Of a stretch of DNA of 61,332 nt, positions 45,757 through 54,194 are shown in pieces; within the stretch, counting starts at the first letter, position 1; each line of letters opens with the position of its first letter. Under the pieces are notes generated by a model, which did not search any database, had not been told where the DNA came from, and worked only from the letters and a program-made list of their open reading frames with translations. Source of the DNA: an uncultured Bacteroidota bacterium (GTDB lineage: Bacteria; Bacteroidota; Bacteroidia; 2-12-FULL-35-15); the NCBI GenBank assembly GCA_903926385.1, contig CAIYIS010000063.1, positions 1 to 61,332 of the forward strand, in the 5' to 3' direction. The translations under genes and the position numbers were made by a program.

Positions 45757-48021
45757 CTACTCTTCCACATTAAACTTCTCTTTATCTTCTCCGCTCTCGG
45801 TCTCTTTATCGTATTTATGACAATCCATCTCCACTTCGATTTTCTTTGCTGGTTTATCAAAATCTCCTTTCGAAATTTTTATTGTTTTATCGGCATAAAC
45901 TTTTTGCATGTATTTAGCAAAGACAGGTAGTGCCATACTTGCACCCTGTCCCTGGTCGGTGCTGTTAAAATGAACTGACCTGTCTTCGGCACCTACCCAG
46001 CATCCGGAAACTAAATCGGGAGTAATGCCCATAAACCAACCGTCTGAATTGTTTTGGGTGGTTCCTGTTTTACCGGCAATTGGATTCATTAACTTGTACA
46101 TGAATTGTAATCTGCGGCCAGTACCTAGCTCTACAACACCTTTCATCAGTTGAAGCATAATGTAGGCTTTCTCTTCGCTCATTACTTCTTCTGTTTTTGG
46201 ATTAAATTCTGCCAACACCTTTCCGTTTTTATCTTCAATACGCGTGATGCAAGTAGGTTGAATCCATGTTCCCTTATTAGCAAATGTAGAATTTGCACCT
46301 ACCATTTCGAATACTGAAATCTCAGGCGTTCCCAGACAGATAGAAGGGACAGCTTCTATAGGGCTTACAATACCCATTCTGCGAGCCAAGGTAACCACAG
46401 CCTGCGGGCCGAATTGCTTAATTAAATACGCAGAAATATAATTGAGGGAATTGGCTAACGCATATCTCAAAGTTACTGATCGCCCTTCGAGTTTCTCGTC
46501 TCCTGCGGAATTATCAGGGCACCATGCCGGTTGCCCTTCAGGCATGTCGATGCAGGTTCTTACATTTGGTAATTTATAGCAAGGAGAATAACCTTCCTGA
46601 ATAGCCAATGCATAAATAAATGGTTTGAATGTAGAACCCACCTGACGGGAATGACCTATCTGCACGTGGTCGTATTGGAAAAACTTATGACTATTGCCAC
46701 CAACCCAGGCTTTGATATAACCTGTTTGAGGTTCCATTGACATAAAACCGGTTTGTAAAAATCCTTTGTAATAACGAATGGAATCAAGGGGAGACATGAC
46801 TGTATCAATTTCTCCTTTCCATGAAAATATAGTCATAGCAATAGGCGTACTGAATATTTTCTCTATTTCATCATCACTCGCTCCTGCTTTTTTAAGAACA
46901 CGATAACGTTCGGAGCGTTTCATACCCTGATGTAAAATATCTTTAATTTCTGCTTTTGTCACATTGTAAGCAAAAGGGGCATTTTTTTTCTGTCTACAAT
47001 CTTTAAAGAACGATTCCTGCAAGGCGCTTAAATGCTCCGTCACAGCTTCCTCGGCATATCGCTGAAGGCGCGAATCGATGGTTGTATATATTTTTAGACC
47101 ATCACGGTAAACGTCATACTTTGTGCCATCCGGTTTAGGATTTTCTTCACACCATTTTTTCATAAACACATCTCTAACGTATTCTCTGAAATACGGAGCC
47201 AATCCATCATTGTGATCGGCCGGGTGAAAACTTAATACCAATGGAATTTTTTGTAATGAATCGAGTTGTGCAGAAGTGATGAATCCATATTTATTCATTT
47301 GCTGCAATACCGTATTGCGTCTGCCCTCCGATTTAACTTTAAAACGATTTGGATTAAACATGGCAGGATTCTTCGCCATACCAACCAAAACAGCGGCCTG
47401 TTCGATTCGTAATGAATCAGGTGTGGTTCCAAAATAAATTTCGGCTGCGGATTTTATTCCAACAGCATTATTCACAAAATCAAATTTGTTGAGATACATG
47501 GCAATTATTTCCTGCTTGGTGTACTCACGTTCCAATTTTACGGCAATAATCCATTCTTTAAATTTTCGGATGACGAGTTTAAAACCATGCAAGTCTTCGC
47601 GAGGGAACAACATTTTTGCAAGCTGTTGGGTTATTGTACTACCACCTCCACTGCTTTCGCTGTGACGCATGGCTCCAAAAACAGCTCTGCCTAATGCACG
47701 AATGTCTACTCCGGAATGGCTGTAAAAGCGAGCATCTTCGGTAGCGATTAAAGCATTTACAACATTGGGCGAAATTTCTTTGAACTTTACATTGGTTCTG
47801 TTTTCGGCATAAAACTTACCAAGCACTTTCATGTCAGATGACAAAACCTCTGTGGCAAGATTTGTTTTTGGATTCTGCAAGGCATCTGTATCCGGCAAAT
47901 CAGCAAATAGTCTTACACCAAGAACGAACAGCAACAGGGCAACTACCGGAAATGAGAAAAGAATCCAAAACCAAATGATGAATCTTTTTTTCTTCTTTTT
48001 ATCTTCTTTTTCTTTTGCCAT
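45757..48021 (-). CDS. penicillin-binding protein 1A-type bifunctional peptidoglycan synthase
   Basis: This 754-aa protein has a short basic cytoplasmic tail and one membrane anchor (about 15-40). The glycosyltransferase-51 domain has EDARFYSHSGVD (Glu95) and GGSTITQQLAKML. The transpeptidase domain has Ser463-x-x-Lys466 (GSTFKPF), SLN at 525-527 and KTGTT at 651-655. It polymerises lipid II and cross-links peptides in the periplasm. The C-terminus is acidic and low in complexity. It is 38 bp downstream of gldH in the leftward series holB-ricT-gldH-pbp. Confidence 0.95.
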   Translation of the reverse strand: MAKEKEDKKKKKRFIIWFWILFSFPVVALLLFVLGVRLFADLPDTDALQNPKTNLATEVLSSDMKVLGKFYAENRTNVKFKEISPNVVNALIATEDARFYSHSGVDIRALGRAVFGAMRHSESSGGGSTITQQLAKMLFPREDLHGFKLVIRKFKEWIIAVKLEREYTKQEIIAMYLNKFDFVNNAVGIKSAAEIYFGTTPDSLRIEQAAVLVGMAKNPAMFNPNRFKVKSEGRRNTVLQQMNKYGFITSAQLDSLQKIPLVLSFHPADHNDGLAPYFREYVRDVFMKKWCEENPKPDGTKYDVYRDGLKIYTTIDSRLQRYAEEAVTEHLSALQESFFKDCRQKKNAPFAYNVTKAEIKDILHQGMKRSERYRVLKKAGASDDEIEKIFSTPIAMTIFSWKGEIDTVMSPLDSIRYYKGFLQTGFMSMEPQTGYIKAWVGGNSHKFFQYDHVQIGHSRQVGSTFKPFIYALAIQEGYSPCYKLPNVRTCIDMPEGQPAWCPDNSAGDEKLEGRSVTLRYALANSLNYISAYLIKQFGPQAVVTLARRMGIVSPIEAVPSICLGTPEISVFEMVGANSTFANKGTWIQPTCITRIEDKNGKVLAEFNPKTEEVMSEEKAYIMLQLMKGVVELGTGRRLQFMYKLMNPIAGKTGTTQNNSDGWFMGITPDLVSGCWVGAEDRSVHFNSTDQGQGASMALPVFAKYMQKVYADKTIKISKGDFDKPAKKIEVEMDCHKYDKETESGEDKEKFNVEE

Positions 48022-48059
48022 TATTTAATTACGCTTTCGATATTTCTTAAGTGATAACA

Positions 48060-48530
48060 CTATTCTGCTTTTGCAATTCTTAATCCTACATCCATAATAA
48101 GCAAAACAGGATCTATCCTCATTCCGTGTTGTATTTCGAACGAATATTTACCGGCCATCGGAAAACGAACATTCTTTTTGAATAAAATCTGATTGTCGTA
48201 AATATCACCTAGTCCGCTGCCGAGCCATTTTCCCTTTTCGTCAGAGAGAACGCATTCCAAGGTATCGTTCGACATTTTTCCGTTAGGAAATGTAGTTTTA
48301 ATGAACAGATACAAATTGCTGAATGGGTAACCATCCGCATTTCTAACGTTGACATAAAAGTTAGTGGCAGTTGAAGGGTCTTTTACCTCCACATCAAACT
48401 TAAGAACATTATCTTTTTTCCAACCTGCTTCAGGGATATCCTGATTTTTCTCAAAAATCCGTTTGCTGTCGCAGGAAGAGAAAAAGAGAACGCCAAATGC
48501 AATAACGAAAACGAAACTAACGTATTTCAT
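48060..48530 (-). CDS. gldH: gliding motility lipoprotein GldH
   Basis: I use the ATG at 48528-48530 because it opens a lipoprotein signal (MKYVSFVFVIAFGVLFFSSC, lipobox Cys20). The longer frame to 48581 would displace it. The body (W KKD...F.VEVKDPSTATNFYVNVRN, then YPFSNLYLFI, then GKWLGSGLGDIYDNQILFKKNVRFP) and the ending DVGLRIAKAE are those of GldH. GldH is a lipoprotein required for gliding in Flavobacterium and is conserved in many non-gliding Bacteroidota. It lies between ricT and the PBP gene. Confidence 0.92.
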   Translation of the reverse strand: MKYVSFVFVIAFGVLFFSSCDSKRIFEKNQDIPEAGWKKDNVLKFDVEVKDPSTATNFYVNVRNADGYPFSNLYLFIKTTFPNGKMSNDTLECVLSDEKGKWLGSGLGDIYDNQILFKKNVRFPMAGKYSFEIQHGMRIDPVLLIMDVGLRIAKAE

Positions 48531-48583
48531 TGTCGAAATAAACATAAACACCATTCGGTTATTTGATTTACCTTTTTTCATTA

Positions 48584-49948
48584 TTAACTTTTCGGGTCAG
48601 CAGGTTTATTGTTCGGGTTGTTTGGTTTATTACGATTCCTGTTCTGCCTGTTTCGGTTATTGTTCGACTTTGGAGCTCCCATGTTTCCTTGCTTAGGAGG
48701 ACTTCCTGCATTTGCTGCTTTAGGTGCACCTTGATTTGGTGCAGCTTCAGCATTTGGTTTAGGCGCATTACCCTCACTGGCATTTTGCTGTTTGTTCGGA
48801 TTACGTTTTTTGTTTTTAAATTTCTTTTTCTTTGCTTTATCAAAACGTGTAACGCTATCCTGACCAACCACATTTTCGTAATCGAGTTTTCGTTCGGTAA
48901 TTTTTGGAACAGCTGCTTTAACCAGCAAATCGTCCGGTTTACTACCTTCGGCATTCATAGCCATAATCTCTTTTACTCTTTCTATGGTTAGTGCAATAAA
49001 CTTATCCGGTTCGGAGGTATAAGAGAAAAACATGGTACGTCTGAAAATATCTGTTTTCTGATGAAATGCTCTACCTAATGCTGTTTCGAGTTTTACATTA
49101 TTAACGTCAGGGAAATCTTTCAACGCATCCATATAACTGTCGAGTTCGTAATTCAGACAGCATTTTAGTTTCCCGCATTGTCCGGCAAGTTTAAGCGGAT
49201 TGAGCGACAATTGCTGATAACGCGCAGCGCCCGTAGAAACCGAACGGAAATCGGTGAGCCATGTGGAACAACATAATTCACGACCACAAGAGCCTATAGC
49301 ACCTAACCTGCCTGCCTCGTGACGAGAACCAATTTGTTTCATCTCAATCCTGATTTTAAATTCTTCGGCAAGTACTTTTATCAGTTCACGAAAATCTACT
49401 CTGTCTTCGGCTGTGTAATAGAAAATAGCTTTTGTACGATCGCCTTGGTATTCCACATCCGAAATTTTCATTTGCAATTTCAACTTAACGGCAATAGTTC
49501 TGGCACTATACATGGTGGCCTGCTCGAGTTTCTGAGCTTCGTGCCATTTTTCAATATCGTTTGGTTTGGCTTTGCGATAGATTTTTTTTATTTCTTCCGA
49601 ATTATATTTCACATTTTTTTTCTGCATTTGCAGACGCACCAATTCTCCGGAAAGAGAAACTACACCAATATCGTGTCCGGAAGCTGCTTCAACCGACACC
49701 ACATCTCCCACATAAAGCGGAACACCAAGTGAGTTTTTATAAAATTCTTTTCTGCTGTTTTTAAATCGTATCTCTACTATATCAAAAGGGGCTTGACCTC
49801 CGGGCAACTCCATATTGGCAAGCCAATCGAATACATTTAATTTATTACATCCTCCAACACCGCACGAGCCGTTGTTTTTGCACCCTCCCGGCAAACCGGG
49901 GCTGGCTGTACTACAACCTCTGCCTGTTGAACATCCACTACATCCCAT
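48584..49948 (-). CDS. ricT: PSP1-domain protein, RicT/YaaT family
   Basis: This 454-aa protein has a cysteine-rich N-terminus (GCSGCSTGRGCSTASPG and CGVGGC). The PSP1 core (~45-300) contains RTIAVKLKLQMKISDVEYQGDRTKAIFYYTAEDRVDFRELIKVLA-type strands and the paired motifs CGRELCCSTWL and CGKLKCCLNYELD, whose cysteines in the Bacillus protein belong to Fe-S-binding Ric complexes affecting RNA processing. Residues after ~375 are a basic, then Asn/Pro-rich unstructured tail of about 75 residues. It starts 95 bp past the holB stop. Confidence 0.9.
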   Translation of the reverse strand: MGCSGCSTGRGCSTASPGLPGGCKNNGSCGVGGCNKLNVFDWLANMELPGGQAPFDIVEIRFKNSRKEFYKNSLGVPLYVGDVVSVEAASGHDIGVVSLSGELVRLQMQKKNVKYNSEEIKKIYRKAKPNDIEKWHEAQKLEQATMYSARTIAVKLKLQMKISDVEYQGDRTKAIFYYTAEDRVDFRELIKVLAEEFKIRIEMKQIGSRHEAGRLGAIGSCGRELCCSTWLTDFRSVSTGAARYQQLSLNPLKLAGQCGKLKCCLNYELDSYMDALKDFPDVNNVKLETALGRAFHQKTDIFRRTMFFSYTSEPDKFIALTIERVKEIMAMNAEGSKPDDLLVKAAVPKITERKLDYENVVGQDSVTRFDKAKKKKFKNKKRNPNKQQNASEGNAPKPNAEAAPNQGAPKAANAGSPPKQGNMGAPKSNNNRNRQNRNRNKPNNPNNKPADPKS

Positions 49949-50043
49949 ATCTTGTTGTTAGTTTTTTAATTTTAGTTGTTAGCAGTTGGCTTGTTGCTGT
50001 TGGTTAAGTGTAAATTTACAATCAACCTCAAAGCCCCAACTCA

Positions 50044-51174
50044 CTAAATTGGTTTTGGTAAATTCAATAATTCGTTAAACTTAATTGCTAAATCCATAAA
50101 TAATATTTTTGGATTGGCATTTCTTTCCATGTGCTGATAAGCCTTGTTCAGTTCGTCAATAAAGCGTTCGGCATTGTTAGCATGAATAAAAGGAGAAAAT
50201 TTGGTTACAAATTCTTCTTCTATACCACCCAGTTTTACCAAACTCTGGTCAGCGTAATTCAACATCAAACTTTCGCGCATGATGTGTAATCCGTATTTAA
50301 TAAAATTCTTTTGTCGCTCTCGTCCCATAGCCGACATCTCGTCTATCCAACTCATTACCGTTTTTGGGTCGAATTTAAGCGAAGCTCTCATCAGTTTTTG
50401 AAAACTCAACAAGTTTTGAGCAGCGTTTTCATTTTCGTTGATAAGCATTAATGCCTCTGCATAACTTCCGTCAGCCAAATGAGCTGTACTTTCGGCCTCT
50501 TGGGGCGACAATCCATTTCGTTCGGTCAATGCTTTTATTAATTCCGCATCCTGAATTTTCGGAATTTTTATAAGCTGTGTTCTCGACAAAATGGTACGTA
50601 GCAATTGGTCTTCGCTTTCGCAAACCAGCAGAAACAATGTTTTATCAGGTGGTTCTTCCAGTATCTTCAAAAGTTTGTTAGCCGCCTGCAAGTTCATTTT
50701 ATCGGCTTGCCAAATAATCATTATTTTAAATTCGCTTTCGTAAGTGGTCAAACTCAGCTTGCGCAAAATTTCGGCACTCTCGTCCACACCTATCACCGCT
50801 TGCTTGTTTTCGGCATCCAAATGCTCAAACCAGTTAAAAAGGGTGATGTAGGGATTTCCTAAAAAAGCTTCGCGCCAATCGGCAGCCACATCGGTGCTCA
50901 CCCTTACCGCTTTCGAAAGGGCTACCGGATACACAAAATGAAGGTCGGGATGAATGAGTTTGTTATATTTAATACAGGACGAACAATGCCCACACGAATC
51001 GTGTTCTTCTTTGTTTTTGCAGGAAATATACTGAGCATAAGCCAGAGCCAAAGCCAGACTGCCGCTTCCGGCCGGGCCCAAAAACAATTGTGCATGACTT
51101 ATTCTCCCTTCGCGTATGGAACGAATCAATCTTTCCTTTACTCCCTGCTGACCTATTATGTCTTTAAATAACAC
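50044..51174 (-). CDS. holB: DNA polymerase III delta' subunit
   Basis: The start codon is GTG (51172-51174), giving MLFKDIIGQQGVKERL, and no ATG is available. This 376-aa AAA+ clamp-loader protein has the zinc site Cys52, Cys61, Cys64 and Cys67. SRTQ (in ILSRTQLIKIP) matches the delta'/gamma sensor motif. The Walker A loop is degenerate (GPAGSGSLA, lacking the lysine), as expected for delta', which does not hydrolyse ATP. It loads the sliding clamp as part of the replisome. It heads the leftward series with ricT, gldH and the PBP gene. Confidence 0.92.
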   Translation of the reverse strand: MLFKDIIGQQGVKERLIRSIREGRISHAQLFLGPAGSGSLALALAYAQYISCKNKEEHDSCGHCSSCIKYNKLIHPDLHFVYPVALSKAVRVSTDVAADWREAFLGNPYITLFNWFEHLDAENKQAVIGVDESAEILRKLSLTTYESEFKIMIIWQADKMNLQAANKLLKILEEPPDKTLFLLVCESEDQLLRTILSRTQLIKIPKIQDAELIKALTERNGLSPQEAESTAHLADGSYAEALMLINENENAAQNLLSFQKLMRASLKFDPKTVMSWIDEMSAMGRERQKNFIKYGLHIMRESLMLNYADQSLVKLGGIEEEFVTKFSPFIHANNAERFIDELNKAYQHMERNANPKILFMDLAIKFNELLNLPKPI

Positions 51175-51203
51175 TTACCGATTCTTATTTTAAAAAATGA
51201 ATT

Positions 51204-51211
51204 CAAAGATA
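51204..51211 (-). promoter_or_regulatory. -7 element upstream of holB
   Basis: TATCTTTG on the minus strand matches TAnnTTTG, 29 bp upstream of the GTG start. The -33 region is not convincing. Confidence 0.5.
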
Positions 51212-51270
51212 GTAAATCATTTGATATGCCATTTTACTTCTTTTATTTAAGATATCACACGGGGGGTGTT

Positions 51271-51325
51271 AGTTTAAAGTTCCGAGTTCAACGTTTCAAG
51301 TTTAAAGTTCCGAGTTCAACGTTTC
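51271..51325. repeat. 27-bp tandem duplication
   Basis: agtttaaagttccgagttc...gtttc occurs at 51271-51297 and again at 51299-51325 (period 28), identical by eye. It lies upstream of the holB promoter. Confidence 0.85.
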
Positions 51326-51330
51326 GGTTT

Positions 51331-51355
51331 GTCATTGCGAGCGAAGCAATCTCTT
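51331..51355. repeat. REP-like palindrome attgcgagcgaagcaat
   Basis: attgc-gagcgaa-gcaat forms a small hairpin. The string gtcattgcgagcgaagcaat resembles a dispersed intergenic repeat common in Bacteroidota (from memory). There is one copy in the window. Confidence 0.55.
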
Positions 51356-51465
51356 GGGTTCAATTGTTCAATTCGGCAATGGGCAATTAACAATAATCAA
51401 TCAACGATTGCCAATCATAAGGCCATTTTCAAACGCTCTAGTTACAAACGAGGGCGAGGAGGGGG

Positions 51466-51915
51466 CTAATCCTTATAATATTTCAAACAAATTCTCAAAT
51501 CTTTCGCTGCCTTTAATAACATTTTCTCTATTCCACTTTCGGCTTTTTTATTCTTAAAATATAGATTGTTATTTTGAAATTCTTTCTTATCAATTTGAGT
51601 TAATAATTCATTGCGAAGTACACTTAGATGTATTGTATTGGCCTTGTCATCATAATCTGGTAATTGTCCCTTTTTAAGCTTGAAGATTATGACTTGAAAA
51701 TAATCTTCGATATTTTCATATGAAATAGAAATGATTTTAGATTTGTCAACATATGTAACTTCGTAAAGTGCATTTCCGTTTACGATAATTTTGTCTAATA
51801 TCAAATTGAATTCTAATTCAAGAAAAGAGAAAACTTCTTTTACATATTTTTCAAAGTGTTTTGAATCTATCATTATTTCATTTGCTATATTAATTCTATA
51901 CCGCCCCTTAATCAT
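51466..51915 (-). CDS. hypothetical protein, up to 149 aa
   Basis: I do not recognise this protein. It has no signal peptide. The first ATG (51915) or the one at 51873 (MIDSKHFEKYVKEV) may be used. The sequence alternates helices and strands, with a lysine-rich C-terminal helix (IEKMLLKAAKDLRICLKYYKD). Size and style resemble small stand-alone or immunity-type proteins, but no partner toxin is nearby. Array B begins about 100 bp upstream of it. Confidence 0.6.
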   Translation of the reverse strand: MIKGRYRINIANEIMIDSKHFEKYVKEVFSFLELEFNLILDKIIVNGNALYEVTYVDKSKIISISYENIEDYFQVIIFKLKKGQLPDYDDKANTIHLSVLRNELLTQIDKKEFQNNNLYFKNKKAESGIEKMLLKAAKDLRICLKYYKD

Positions 51916-52314
51916 TTCCTCCCACTTCGTTTCATTTCACAAATCCTCCGGACTAATGTTTCACCTCACAAATATACCAATAAAACATACCTAACAAAAA
52001 AATCCTGCGCTGGGCAGCATTGTGCTCTATTTAGGAAAGATAGTACTCCATTTAAGAAGAATAGTACTATATTTAGGAAGGATAGTACTATATTCAGGAA
52101 GAATTGTACTATATTTAGGAAGTATAGTACTATATTTAGGAAAGATGGTACTATATTTAGGAAGAATAGTACTATATTTAGGAAAGATAGTACTATATTT
52201 AGGAAGAATAGTACTATTTTTAGGAAGGACAGTATTATATTTAGGAAAGATAGTACTATTCTTGGCAAGAATAGTACTATCCGTTAATTATAATAATGAT
52301 AATGTATTCGTTAA
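51916..52314. other. intergenic stretch dominated by tandem array B
   Basis: Apart from array B there is no supported gene. Frames are open on both strands only because the unit is 21 bp and lacks stops. Confidence 0.7.
52022..52283. repeat. phased tandem array B (12 units of 21 bp)
   Basis: The unit tttaggaagaatagtactata is repeated twelve times with scattered substitutions. The agtact centres fall at 52042, 52063, 52084, 52105 and onward every 21 bp. Each unit centres on the perfect palindrome atagtactat. The array starts about 30 bp past the stop of the 207-aa gene. Confidence 0.92.
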
Positions 52315-52938
52315 CTATTTATGGATAGCGAATTTTTTCCAGTCTGTCCAGTCAGAATACTGGTCTTTGGGTAAAATTTGACGGTTGCGGAGCCAAAAAA
52401 ACTTGTTTACATCCAACCCTTCAATCGTTTTGTAACCTTTCGCACTAGGGTCAATATCTTTTGAGGTGGTTCCATTGTCCCAACTGATTTGAATTTGGTG
52501 TGGTCCAGTGCCTTTCATCCGGTAAATTACAGAGCCGGGCAATGGGCCGTCCAAAATTTCGTCTTGCCTAGGACCGCGAGCCGTATGCGTTTTCAACTCC
52601 ATATCGAAACTTTCGGCAATGGCGGTGGCTGTGGTTTCGTTCGTGGTGGCATTCACTAGTTTTTGACAATCGAGGCGGTAACTCTCCACATCTGCTAACA
52701 TTTTATTTACTGCCACATCACGGTTATTAGGTGTAACGGTGGGCGGGATGGTTTTTGTGCCCGCTTCGGCATCAGTTGCTGCCTGAATGTCAGTGTTAAA
52801 TGTTGCCACTGTGGGAGAGGGCGTACTGTAAAATGTATTCCCATCTACACTATCTTTAATAGCTATGGCTTTTACAATTTTGTCGGCCACTGCATCTGGC
52901 ATGTGCACCACTACTTCAAACTTAGGTGTTGTACTCAT
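52315..52938 (-). CDS. hypothetical protein, 207 aa, flanked by two phased arrays
   Basis: I cannot give a function. It has no signal peptide. Residues 1-120 are helical and Thr/Ala-rich (STPSPTVATFNTDIQAATDAEAG). The last ~80 (PLPGSVIYRMKGTGPHQIQISWDNG ... FFWLRNRQILPKDQYSDWTDWKKF) resemble a fibronectin-III-like beta sandwich. Proteins of this size and plan occur as unnamed families in Bacteroidota. The stop is ~30 bp from array B and the start ~110 bp from array C. Confidence 0.7.
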   Translation of the reverse strand: MSTTPKFEVVVHMPDAVADKIVKAIAIKDSVDGNTFYSTPSPTVATFNTDIQAATDAEAGTKTIPPTVTPNNRDVAVNKMLADVESYRLDCQKLVNATTNETTATAIAESFDMELKTHTARGPRQDEILDGPLPGSVIYRMKGTGPHQIQISWDNGTTSKDIDPSAKGYKTIEGLDVNKFFWLRNRQILPKDQYSDWTDWKKFAIHK

Positions 52939-53474
52939 TTTTTTTGATTTTTGATGTTATTAATTAATTTATGGATTATTGTGTTGAAACAATTGAATAG
53001 TTATTTCGTGTCAAAATTACCTTGTTCTTCATTTCCAAAATCGAGAACTATGTAAAGTTTTTGGTTTACTATGTAAAGTTTTTAGTTTACAAAAACCTGC
53101 TGATGTAAAGTTTTTGGTTTACTATGTAAAGTTTTTAGTTTACAAAAACCTGCTGATGTAAAGTTTTTGATTTACATAAACTGTCCGATGTAAAGTTTTT
53201 GGTTTACATAATGTAAACTTTTAGGTTTACATCAATCAAGTTTAGTTTGTATAAAAACTTAGTGACCTAGCAATTAACCTGCACCTAAAATTACATCTTT
53301 TTACCCTGTAGTTCTTCACCTCTCTCCTGCCCCTCTCCGCAAGAGAGAGGGAGATGCGTGACGGTTGGAATAAGTTTTAAGTATACATATATATATGTAT
53401 TATATTTGCGGGGGGATGATAATGCAACGGAGGTATCGAGTTTCCCTCGAACAAAAAGAATACTCACTAAGAAA
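52939..53474. other. divergent intergenic stretch holding array C
   Basis: This 536-bp gap lies between the leftward 207-aa gene and the rightward 192-aa gene. It contains array C (53050-53236), a C/T-rich patch with a weak hairpin near 53318-53352 (ctctcc...gagag) and tatatatatgtat before the rightward gene, which may be promoter DNA. Confidence 0.6.
53050..53236. repeat. phased array C (7 hairpin units, spacings 21/32/23 bp)
   Basis: Seven copies of gtaaagtttttggtttac (arms gtaaa/tttac) start their tgtaaa at 53051, 53072, 53104, 53125, 53157, 53189 and 53212, giving spacings of 21, 32, 21, 32, 32 and 23. A 53-bp higher-order unit is duplicated within it. Confidence 0.9.
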
Positions 53475-54053
53475 ATGATAGACGCTTTTGACATAATACT
53501 AATAATTTTATTAGTTGCAGCAATTGGGCTTTTCGGTGGCCTAATTTATATCATATACCTTCCGTTTAGAAGGCGACTTATTAAATCAGGGAAACTAACG
53601 GATAAACTTAATCGGAAAATTAATAGAAGTTTTATCATTTTCCTTTGTGCTTTGGGCATTATTATATTTTATTTCAGAGATTACGGACGAACGCCTAGTA
53701 AAAATAGACTTGAAAAAATCTCTAACATTAATCTTCCAAATGACTTCAAAGTTTTAAAAGATGAGTACCAAGATATGATGCAAGACTATTGCATTCTTTA
53801 TGATATCCAAATTGGCAAAAATTCAGGGGCGGAACTTACTAGAAATATAAAAAAGTCGAAATTCTATAATCCAAACTCCATTAATAATGGAGTCTGGATT
53901 AAAAAGGATTTGATGGTGGTTGACTCAGTGAAAGCGGTTTGGGCAAAATCAACCAAAGGCTACTACTTTAATCGGCAAGACGGACTTACCAATTATAAAA
54001 TTGAACTTGATACAGTGACGTATATTTTAAAATACACTGAGTGTTCGGACTAA
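53475..54053 (+). CDS. membrane-anchored hypothetical protein, 192 aa
   Basis: The frame is open from 53358, but the ATG at 53475 opens the natural start (MIDAFDIILIILLVAAIGLFG). There are two hydrophobic segments (about 5-30 and 50-67, FIIFLCALGIIIFYF) separated by a basic loop. A soluble ~120-residue domain follows (NDFKVLKDEYQDMMQDYCILYDIQIG ... TVTYILKYTECSD). I do not recognise the family. It faces convergently the PD40 gene, with a shared terminator between them. Confidence 0.65.
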   Translation: MIDAFDIILIILLVAAIGLFGGLIYIIYLPFRRRLIKSGKLTDKLNRKINRSFIIFLCALGIIIFYFRDYGRTPSKNRLEKISNINLPNDFKVLKDEYQDMMQDYCILYDIQIGKNSGAELTRNIKKSKFYNPNSINNGVWIKKDLMVVDSVKAVWAKSTKGYYFNRQDGLTNYKIELDTVTYILKYTECSD

Positions 54054-54113
54054 AAATTTAAAATACAATAGCCAAATTTGTAAATCGCCAAAAAAATAAT
54101 TAAGCAATTTTGC

Positions 54114-54152
54114 AAACAAAAAATCCCGCAATGAGCGGGATTTTTGTTTTTG
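54114..54152. terminator. bidirectional terminator between convergent genes
   Basis: The stem aaatcccgc (54121-54129) pairs with gcgggattt (54135-54143) with a 5-nt loop, and with A/T runs suitable on both strands. Confidence 0.9.
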
Positions 54153-54194
54153 ATATTCATACTCCAAGAGGAGTAATGAATGGAAAAATAAATG

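Noticed and set aside
51966-52381. Open frames on both strands encoding heptad repeats (YLGRIVL-type and FLNIVLS-type)
   Set aside because: They are created by the 21-bp repeat unit, appear on both strands at once, and have no start signal or export logic. The repeat is better explained as DNA.
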